Positions 56,406-64,000 of a stretch of DNA of 64,000 nucleotides are shown in pieces; within the stretch, counting starts at the first letter, position 1; each line of letters starts with the position of its first letter. The DNA lies in contig JADLSH010000186.1 in the NCBI GenBank assembly GCA_016169945.1, positions 248,001-312,000 of the forward strand. The letters are read 5' to 3'. This stretch comes from Trachythela sp. YZ-2020 (lineage: Eukaryota > Cnidaria > Anthozoa > Malacalcyonacea > Clavulariidae). The notes under the pieces were generated by a model, which saw only the letters and a program-made list of their open reading frames with translations, was not told the origin of the DNA and made no database searches. Both the position numbers and the translations under genes were made by a program.

Positions 56406-58023
56406 GTTAAATATTATGTTAATATGATTCCGGTTAATGAACTTCAGCGTGGCTACGAAGCAGACGAGTTTTGATTCTCGTCAGTCATCGTATCGACTGA
56501 AGACTTTTGCCAATAAAGTTAGTAGGAAGAAACCTATCAACACATCGCTTTTTATAGTAACGCTGTACATTGGCAGTCATCTGCGAAAAACATAATTACA
56601 AATCAAATAACAAAGTCAGAACAATATATAGTTCCTCCCCAATATAGGGGACCTCCATTTTGAATTTATCTTGGTGTTTCCACTTGAAGGATATATTAGT
56701 TTTCTTTTTCAGAATAAGATTTAATTTTGATAAGAAAGTTATAGTTTCGTGCAATTGCTTCATGCTTAAATACGGTGAATCATCTGACAAGGATTACGTT
56801 ACGATGTCCCTAGGCATGACGTTAGGAGTCGTCAACTTGCATTCTATATCCTACAAAATTCGGCTCTCAGATTGATTGGCGACTGCCGGGAAGTCCTTAG
56901 AAGCCCATTCTTAAAATCTAGGCTATCAACAGTCCTAGTAGATTCCTCAAGATTACCTATTCAACATCTGTGTTAAAATATGAGGAGACATACTTATAAT
57001 TTTAAAATAGTTTTAAAAAAATCGCTTCAATATTTGTATTTTGTATTCGGTCTCGGATTTTAAACCACTTTCTCTCTTTCGACCAGAAGTGAGAACGAAT
57101 ATAGAGTAATTGAATTTCCTGCTTTTATTAATAATCTCGTTGTTGTTAATAACAATATGCAATACACTTATATGTAGTAATAGTTTACTATATTACTCTA
57201 TTTCATATCTTGGTGAAAATATTATTTCAAAATCGTAAAGAACACGCACAATCCGTTGAGTGTCGATGCCAATTACGTCATCAGTTTGCCCTAAAAAGGA
57301 CGAATATAAAAATCTAAAAATAAATTAGCAAGATGGCGCAAGCTTAAAGCACAAAGAGACCATGATCCACGTAAAGTTAGTCGATCAATTTAGAATTCGG
57401 CATGAAAAATTATAGATACTCTGTTTTGATTAAATTTTGCGTTTGTTGACAAAATATATAACGTTTGGATCGATTTTTTATTGCATCTTAAATTTTTGAA
57501 TCGCCAAACTCAGTCATTGAGATAGTATCATTGGCCAACCAATCGTTCAATTTTAAGCTACCATTTTAAGTCCAAATAGCCAGGGTTTATAAAATGCATG
57601 CAAGTATAAACGTTTTATTCTAGTACACTTGAACTTGAATATTTCATTTGAATCGAGGACTCAGATGCATCAGTGGTCAGAGCACTGCACCAATTTGCTA
57701 CTGGGTCCAGTTGCCAAGAGCTAATAACAATTTCATGTATATACGCCAGTGCATGGCACGAGGGTAAATCATTGTAAATTTTGGGCATCTTGCTAGACAG
57801 AACACCGAAGAAAGTGAAAATTTTGAAGCTGGCCAATCTATACCAATTTACTGCACCTGCAAGTAGAAACACCAAGAGACACCATTGATGCCGTCTTCCC
57901 AAAAACAGCCACTTCCTTCACACATCTGCTTAGAAATTCCAGGGTAACCACAGACAATTTTCTTTTTTCCAGGTACCTTGCGTGCATCTAAGATTAAACA
58001 AAAGCGTGATATAAACCTTTATC
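56406..58023. other. Interval without recognisable genes; SINE-like scrap at 57,655-57,750
   Basis: CAGTGGTCAGAGCACTGCACC is A-box-like on the plus strand. The next segment, CTGGGTCCAGTTGCCAAGAG, is the SINE head of 47,425-47,570 in the opposite orientation. The rest is featureless. Confidence 0.45.
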
Positions 58024-59417
58024 AATAAGCCAGTTCGGAGTTTCTACTGCGCATCCAAATGACGCGTTCTGCGTGGGGTTAAAATTGCAGTTGAATAATA
58101 ACATGTAGCTGAGACAAGAACGCGAAAAAATTTCTGCGCGTACGCGCGAAATGAAAAATGGCGAGAAATTTAATTTCCAACTTTGAAAACAAAAACATGG
58201 CCATGTACACGTTCAAAATAAGTGAAACAAAGAAAAAATAAGGCAGATGGATAGACCAGACCTTAATTATTATTCCTGTAACACCTACTGTATAAAAATA
58301 AATAAAAATGAATTAAAATATCGTTTGTTTGTACGATGATTTGGGGACCCACTGAAAATAGACCAGACCTTAATTATTATTCCTGTAACACCTACTGTAT
58401 AAAAATAAATAAAAATGAATTAAAATATCGTTTGTTTGTACGATGATTTGCAGGACCCCACTGAAAAACACTTCGGTGATGTGGGTATCCTGGTTAAATA
58501 TAAATATAATAATAATAATAATGATGATGTATCGAGCACTTCGTGCAAAATTATCAATTACACAAGTTTAAACCAAAAATATAAGCAAATTCCCAGGAAT
58601 ATAAGGTTCTTAATGTCCTTAATCTTTCGAGTATATCATAAAGTTTAATTAATGTTTACGCAAAAAAAAAATTTCATGCTACGCAAAAAAAGATATGGAC
58701 AAAAATGTGGATCAATGAACCTACGGAAAATATATACTTGCATGGTTCCGTATGAGAATTATTTACACGTTAAATTTTTCGCCAATCATCTTTCGTTCAT
58801 TTTCTTGCACTATACTATTTCTTGAACTTGTGAACTATAATTATTTGTAGTTTTTAAGTTGATATATTCATTATTTCGCTCACAATTTTGTAGGAAGGAC
58901 ACACGAGTAAGTCACTTCTCTTGATGGCCATTTTGAGTCTTCTCCCCACCAGAATTCACCAGAATACTTGGAAATCAAGTTTTCGCCAGGTAAGTTTCAG
59001 TCAAGTTGGCGCATGCGCAGACTTTTCCCACAGTGTTAGCTGAGACTGGGAGAGCTAAAATATGCTTATAGATGTATTCAACTGTTCAACCATCATTTGA
59101 ATACATTTGAATGTGCTCGAAGAACAAGTAGTTTCCCTCACGGTTGACTCGCTTTAACTTAGAAAATGTATTCCTTAAGTGCACCTTTCTATATTTTGCT
59201 TTACACAGAAGACATGTATGCTAGTACACAAATTATTTAATGGGTAGTTCTATTGTGGCTATATGTAGACGCAAACGAATAATTGAACAGTTGAATATTT
59301 TGATATGCATATTTTAATTCTTCCAGACTCAGCTACATGTTATTATTTAACTGCAATTTTATCCCGACGCAGAACGCGTCATTTGGATGCGCAGTCGAGA
59401 CTCCGAACTGGCTTATT
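58024..59417. mobile_element. 1.4-kb element with 90-bp terminal inverted repeats
   Basis: Arms 58,024-58,113 and 59,328-59,417 are equal in length and over 90% complementary. They start AATAAGCCAGTTCGGAGT and contain GCATCCAAATGACGCGTTCT. No transposase is seen between them. A 107-bp tandem duplication lies inside. Confidence 0.85.
58253..58466 (+). repeat. 107-bp tandem duplication
   Basis: AGACCAGACCTTAATTATTA begins at 58,253 and again at 58,360; the two copies are almost identical up to ACGATGATTTG, so the duplication is recent. Confidence 0.95.
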
Positions 59418-60327
59418 GCGAAGAGACAATATGGCTGACAGCTGGCCGAGTTTTTTCTTTCATTTTACATTAAACCCTGAAGGCAATGTTTCTGGAAAAT
59501 ACTTCCTGTTCAGAGGAAATTAGAATGTCTCATAGTCGAGAACTGCTTACACATATCAGCCTAGTCCACTCTAGGCTAGGCGGAATAGCACTCACGCGTA
59601 CGTATAAATGAACAACACCATCCAATGTCCATGAAATAGGAAAGACTGACCTTTCATTTTCAATAGCGGAATTAATACCCTACTTCTTCTATAAGATTGG
59701 TTCGTGTCCGCTTGTTTTGGCGATCAAAAACATCACAAAGCATAATATGGTTTTGATTAAAGCGAAGCTTTTCTATTCAAAAGACAAGGCAGTAGGTATG
59801 CTGCCTAAAATGTTTTTCTTTTCTGGTTGTTTTACGATAATAACATGTTTAAAATTTTTTTTACCAGGCCCAAATTACTTTCTTGTTGAAATTGTTTATG
59901 AAAAATATACGAAATATCATGTAATACACTGCAGTTGAACGTGTTTTTTTAAAATGTGTTGTATCAGGAAAAGTTATATATAAGGTTTAATTTTCGACTT
60001 TTACGAGTAGCTAGATGCTGAATGCCGCAGTGCGTATTTAAAACAAAACAAACACAGCAAAATATTTGGTTCCTTCAGGATGGTGTATATCATGATTAGT
60101 ACGAAGTCCAGATAAGATAATTCAATTAACTTTAGAGTAAGTTTTCTAACTTTTTGGGTATTTTTTAAATATAAACTTCACTCCTATGTCTGTTTTGAGG
60201 CGAAAACCGGAAAGGACCGGATCCTGTGATACGGACCTCGGACCTTATCGTTAGCAGACAATCAGTAGCCTCCATTTAGTTACGGACGTGGAGATACGGA
60301 CCTGGGAAAAAAGAACTAAAATATTAC
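59418..60327. other. Interval without recognisable genes
   Basis: No exon recognised, though further 3' exons of the immunoglobulin-domain gene would be expected in this direction. GATACGGACCT is repeated near 60,229 and 60,291. Confidence 0.45.
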
Positions 60328-60636
60328 CTTTAATCCATATATTTACCAACTGAGAGGCGCTATAATGAAGTGGAGGACGTGACACTTCACACTTGTATGT
60401 CCCCGCATCATTATCGGACAATGAATTCAGCGACAGAATTTCTGTTCCAATGCCGCCTTCATATCTGAAATATGATTTCAGTTCTTCCAGATCTCCATTT
60501 GAACTGAGTTTGTACCACGTGATTTTATACGTGTTGGTACTAATCTCTGCTTGACATGCCAAGTCAACATTGGTTCCATTATCATACAACAGTTTGTTTG
60601 GTTTCTTCTTAATGATCGCTTTTGCATAAGCTTTTC
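60328..60636 (-). CDS. Immunoglobulin-domain gene, exon 3 (second Ig domain)
   Basis: A 309-bp exon bounded by CTTTCAG on its 5' side and GTAATA on its 3' side, starting and ending in phase 1 like a modular Ig exon. It encodes VDLACQA (first Cys), ITWYKLSSN (core Trp) and LNSLSDNDAGTYKCEVSRPP (the DxGxYxC signature with the second Cys), that is one C2/I-type immunoglobulin domain. It follows the Ig exon at 62,187-62,468 across a 1.5-kb intron. No transmembrane or kinase exon is visible further down, so whether the protein is a receptor or a secreted protein is open. Confidence 0.8.
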
Positions 60637-60759
60637 CTGAAAGGAGAAACTCTATCAAGCTCAGATATTTCAAGTACAGATTTTCTACCAGAAGAATTCG
60701 AAATCTTTGAGGAAGTGTCGGAAAAGGTTGTATGTCTCTTATTACACTGCCCCGCGAGA

Positions 60760-60925
60760 TCTGTGGTTTAAAATGGGAATTTCTTTTGAGAAAACTAATA
60801 TATTATTCAGATGACTGTTTGTTATTCCAGATCTTTCAATGTCTTAACGACTGTTGACCACTATATACGCCTGGCATTTAAGGAGTTTAAATTTTTACTT
60901 ATGGCTTACAGAGAGTACGCCGAAT
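60760..60925 (-). pseudogene. Paralogous remnant of the signal-peptide exon and intron
   Basis: The stretch matches 63,530-63,635 in order: ATATTATTCAGATGACT, TGTTATTCCAGATCTT, GGCATTTAAGGAGTTTAAA and TGTAAGCCATAAGTAA (compare the functional CAAGCCGTAAGTAA). It corresponds to the intron start and last codons of exon 1, with the donor site changed from GTAAGT to ATAAGT. This points to a local tandem duplication of the Ig gene. Confidence 0.65.
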
Positions 60926-61862
60926 ACACCGAGTTATTTTAAAACCAGAGGTGTGATTGTTTCTAGCAGAAATGAGCGCTTTCCTCTTTCAATTTTGCCA
61001 ATTTGCCCTCTGTCCTGAACCTGGGGATGTTGCTAAACCGTGTGGAATTCCGTAAGGACATTTGAGTGGTGAACAAAGAGAGGGGGGGGGGAGAGGTGTA
61101 AAATTTAACTAAAATCTTCAAAAGCCCAGTTGGAGCAACGAACTTTCTCTTTCTTTGTATAAACCAAGGTGTGATTCGAAACTAGTTTTACCGACCAAAG
61201 TTTTATCAAGAGAACCATAATTTCATTTTCCCATACCCGTTCCCTATCACGTCCCAAACTACAGGTCATGAATTTTGTAGCAAATGTGAACAACACACGT
61301 CCTGCTAGTATTATGAACTGAAGCGGACCTTGTTTCAGATTTCTAAGGGAAGAGCGTTACCTTTTGTCACCCTGATAACTATATCGAAAAGGGAAAGAAC
61401 AAAAATATATCTAATACTAGTAGCAGTAAACGTGACACTTCAAGGTATGCTCTAAAACTGCTTGCAAGTCACTTGTACAGTTCAAACATTTGTAAACTTG
61501 GGCAGTTTGTATAAAAAAGTAGTTAACGGTAACCATAGTTAGGAACTAACCAATCAGCATTGTGTGTTTAGAGTTAACTACAATTTAAATACTCAAAAAA
61601 GTAAAGCTGTTGTTTTGAGTTCTATACAACGCCCCTGTTGTCAAAGTATATGCTCCAAATAATTGTGAACAGTGAATATATCTTTTAAAGCCCTGCTCGA
61701 TTACTTTCAAGGATTAAGATGAAAGGCAGTTCGTTGTTAAATATTTTCAGGAATAAAGTTAGAGTAATCGATATAATTTGGTTTTCTACAATTAGAGCAC
61801 AATAATCTCTTCTTAAATCTTAATTAATCAACATTTTTCGTATATTTCGCAACATTCCTAGC

Positions 61863-62108
61863 TACAATCCTGGACAAAAGTCTTGGGACACCGAGCATTT
61901 AATAGCTTTATCCCCTCCCCCACCCCTATTCAAAGTTGGAAGTTTGCCAAATTTCACTTGAACATTCCCGGAAATCCAACATTGTTTGGGTGGGTGGGGG
62001 GAGGAGTGTTTAGGAAACTCAGTTGCCCGATAAATGCTGTTCCTTTAAGTTTGCTATAAAATATAACAAAATGTTAAGGTGTCCCAAGGACTTTTGGCCA
62101 GGATTGTA
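61863..62108. mobile_element. 246-bp Tc1/mariner-type MITE in an intron
   Basis: TACAATCCTGGACAAAAGTC on the left and, as reverse complement, TACAATCCTGGCCAAAAGTC on the right, followed by (C/T)TTGGGACACC; arms about 32 bp. The ends begin with TA, the Tc1/mariner target duplication. It lies 79 bp past the splice donor of Ig exon 2. Confidence 0.85.
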
Positions 62109-62186
62109 GTTTTGGTCGAACCATCAATGCACATACCGAAACGATATACAAGTAAGTATAGATATTGAATAACAAGTTGAATTTAC

Positions 62187-62468
62187 CTTCTGCCATTGTA
62201 AGGAAAATTGGTTCTTTTACCGTCCCACAAACTTTACATATGTACCATCCTTTATCCTTCTTTGTTAAGCGTGTTATATTGAAGACATTCTTAGAAACCA
62301 TTATTATCTTTTTGTTGTCAACATGGAGTTGGTTGTGACTTTTGTCATATTTTCCTCGAAACCATAGAGTCACATTATCAGATATATTAACAGTACAATT
62401 GATCAACACCCATTCCCCAGCTAAGTGAACGCGGTGACGATATAAGCTATCCTTAGTCCACGATACAG
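62187..62468 (-). CDS. Immunoglobulin-domain gene, exon 2 (first Ig domain)
   Basis: A 282-bp exon between CAATACAG and GTAAAT, phase 1 at both ends. It encodes VSWTKDSLY, then EWVLINCTV (first Cys), VTLWFRG (core Trp), NVFNITRL and KKDKGWYICKVCG (DxGxYxC with the second Cys). Several N-glycosylation sequons (NCT, NVT, NIT) fit an extracellular protein. It lies between the signal-peptide exon (63,623-63,707) and exon 3 (60,328-60,636), and all phases agree. Confidence 0.8.
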
Positions 62469-62685
62469 CTGTATTGAAATCAGGAATTATTTATCAAGTA
62501 TTAAAATAGGGAAATAAAATAGAGCGTTAGTAAATTTATGGATACATTTAGGAGAGAAATGATATACCAGTTGGAAATATATAGGCAAACCTACAACTAA
62601 TGTTCCCATTCTATACGAGATGAAAACAACTTTATAATATAACATTTATAGTACGCGAGGGTTGATTGGTGGAGAAGCGTGTTTC

Positions 62686-62985
62686 TATTTAACAATTAGA
62701 TTATGAGCTCAAGATTTCTATGAGGTGATAGTTGATGAGGGCGAAGCCCGAATGAACTATCATCTCATCGAAATCGAGAGCGAATAATCTAATTGTTTTG
62801 GTAGAAACCAGCAAGAAAACAGTATTTCAAAACGTTTTTCATAATTTATTGAAATAAATTCGTTAAAAATCGCGCCGAGGAGATGGCTGTTTCGCTACTC
62901 GCTATCTAACGACAATTAGATAGCGAATAGCGTAGCCATTCAAATTACAGCATTTGCAATAGTATACTAGTATGATTCTACTAAA
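62686..62985. mobile_element. ~300 bp MITE-like repeat with two hairpins (copy 2)
   Basis: Over 95% identical to 3,646-3,944 and in the same orientation, with the same two palindromes. Here it is framed by GTGTTTCTAT (62,679) and ATAGAAACAC (to 63,000), which also end the fold-back element at 63,255. Confidence 0.85.
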
Positions 62986-63254
62986 ACTGTATAGAAACAC
63001 GGAAAATTTCCCGCCAAAACTTAAAATCGTAAAATAAACAATTTTAATGAGAATTATAAAACTTTAAACACAATTTAAAGATAATTTAATACTTTAACTC
63101 ATTTGTGACTGTAACATTTCAAACAAAGTTGTTTTTTTGAAGTAAAATTGACGAGCAAAGTCAGCATGCGTACGTAATGAGAATATGTAAATTAATCGAG
63201 TTTAAAAATGTCTTTTGAGTTATATTATAAAAGAAATAGGAAACATTTTTTCCT

Positions 63255-63409
63255 GTGTTTCTATACAGTTATAGAATTTCTACACATGTGGGAGTTTGGG
63301 AGAACTCGAAATAACGTGGAAAAACTCGCCCTACGGGCTCGTTTTCCCACAGATTATTTCTCGTTCTCCCAAACTCCCACGCGTGTTTCTATATCTGTAT
63401 AGAAACACG
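63255..63409. mobile_element. 155-bp fold-back element
   Basis: Arms of about 75 bp begin GTGTTTCTATACAG on the left and end as its reverse complement at 63,409. The arms share GTGGGAGTTTGGGAGAAC facing GTTCTCCCAAACTCCCAC. Confidence 0.9.
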
Positions 63410-63622
63410 GAAAATGTTTTCTACTTCTTAAATAATCAATGAAAACTCCAGGGTGAGCAAGTGAAAGGTATAAGAAATGGAAGATTTATATTTACTGTTG
63501 AAGAAAAGGTGTAATTTCTTATTTAACCGTCTTTTGAGGAAACTAATCTATTATTGAGATGACTCTGTGTTATTCCAGATCTTCCAACTTCTGGCATTTA
63601 AGGAGTTTAAAATTTTACTTAC

Positions 63623-63707
63623 GGCTTGCACAATTGTATGCTTTTGTTTCTTCCGTCAACCCGAACAGGAGGATTGCGGTCACAATTGCATATTCTGTAA
63701 ACTTCAT
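63623..63707 (-). CDS. Immunoglobulin-domain gene, exon 1 (signal peptide)
   Basis: Starts at the ATG at 63,705-63,707 and reads MKFTEYAIVTAILLFGLTEE, then TKAYNCAS, followed by a clean GTAAGT donor at 63,617-63,622. The hydrophobic core (AIVTAILLFGL) is a signal peptide. It ends in phase 1, matching the Ig exon at 62,187-62,468. This makes a secreted or type I membrane protein. A short hydrophobic exon alone would be weak, but the splice phase, orientation and spacing with the two Ig exons support it. Confidence 0.7.
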
Positions 63708-63817
63708 CTCTATGGAATGCACTCCTTAAACCTCAAAATAGTCAAGAAAAGGCGGATTTATTGCTTATTTCATTACTTTACAACTAACCAAAGTATTAGA
63801 ACTTGTTCGCCAGGGCT

Positions 63818-63950
63818 TCCACTTGCCAGGAAATTTCCTGGCAAAAGAAAATATTGGGCTGTGGCAGGAAAAATGGCAGGAAATCCTTCTTAGAAGGGAA
63901 TTGGCAGGAATATAATGAACTGTCAGGATAATGGCAGGAAATTCTGAGAT
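63818..63950 (+). repeat. Degenerate TGGCAGGAAAT repeat
   Basis: Five or six copies of (T)GGCAGGAAA(T) or its complement TTTCCTGGC(A) in about 130 bp, with irregular spacing. Confidence 0.7.
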
Positions 63951-64000
63951 TCCAACCATTGGGGCTTTAAAATAGTGTATGTGTGGCGTAGTAACTAGTA

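Overview
The window reads as animal nuclear DNA, most likely from a cnidarian (perhaps an anthozoan). It is AT-rich, its genes have GT-AG introns, and it is packed with decayed transposons of types common in invertebrates. There are no bacterial operons. The placement rests on recalled resemblance of several proteins to cnidarian genome families; no search was run.

Layout. 1-10 kb: 5' part of a LINE endonuclease running off the left edge, then remnants of pogo-like, piggyBac-like and MULE-like transposases, a 12-bp minisatellite and mostly empty DNA. About 11.0-18.9 kb: a compact cluster of short, mostly intronless genes that looks like a decayed DNA-virus-like (Maverick/adintovirus-like) insertion. 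In order it holds a possible Bcl-2-fold protein, a RING protein, an A32-type packaging ATPase, a small basic core-like protein, a conserved protein of unknown function, a second RING protein, a leucine-rich-repeat membrane protein and a triple GRF-type zinc-finger protein. A nearly complete Kolobok/Mutator-type transposon with TTAA target duplications sits inside it (14,045-16,845), and fragments of related transposases lie on both sides. No polymerase, integrase or capsid gene is visible, so the island is partial.

22.6-34.3 kb: two head-to-tail Crypton-like (tyrosine recombinase) elements on the minus strand. Each has a 152-bp repeat array and a conserved block of about 780 bp upstream. Copy B is bounded by AGTTATGAA at both ends; copy A has lost its recombinase domain and carries a 5'-truncated LINE. 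35-44 kb: piggyBac and mariner fragments joined together, a THAP exon, a SAP-like fragment, a Gmr1-like LTR retrotransposon remnant (protease directly followed by integrase), and a SWIM plus YqaJ-nuclease gene whose catalytic lysine codon is a stop.

46-60 kb: small non-autonomous elements, namely MITEs, tRNA-derived SINEs forming palindromes, and three larger inverted-repeat elements with no recognisable gene. 60.3-63.7 kb: the most convincing host gene, a minus-strand immunoglobulin-superfamily protein with a signal-peptide exon and two Ig exons, all joined in phase 1. Next to it is the remnant of a paralogous first exon. Most other open frames are shadows or decayed transposon pieces.
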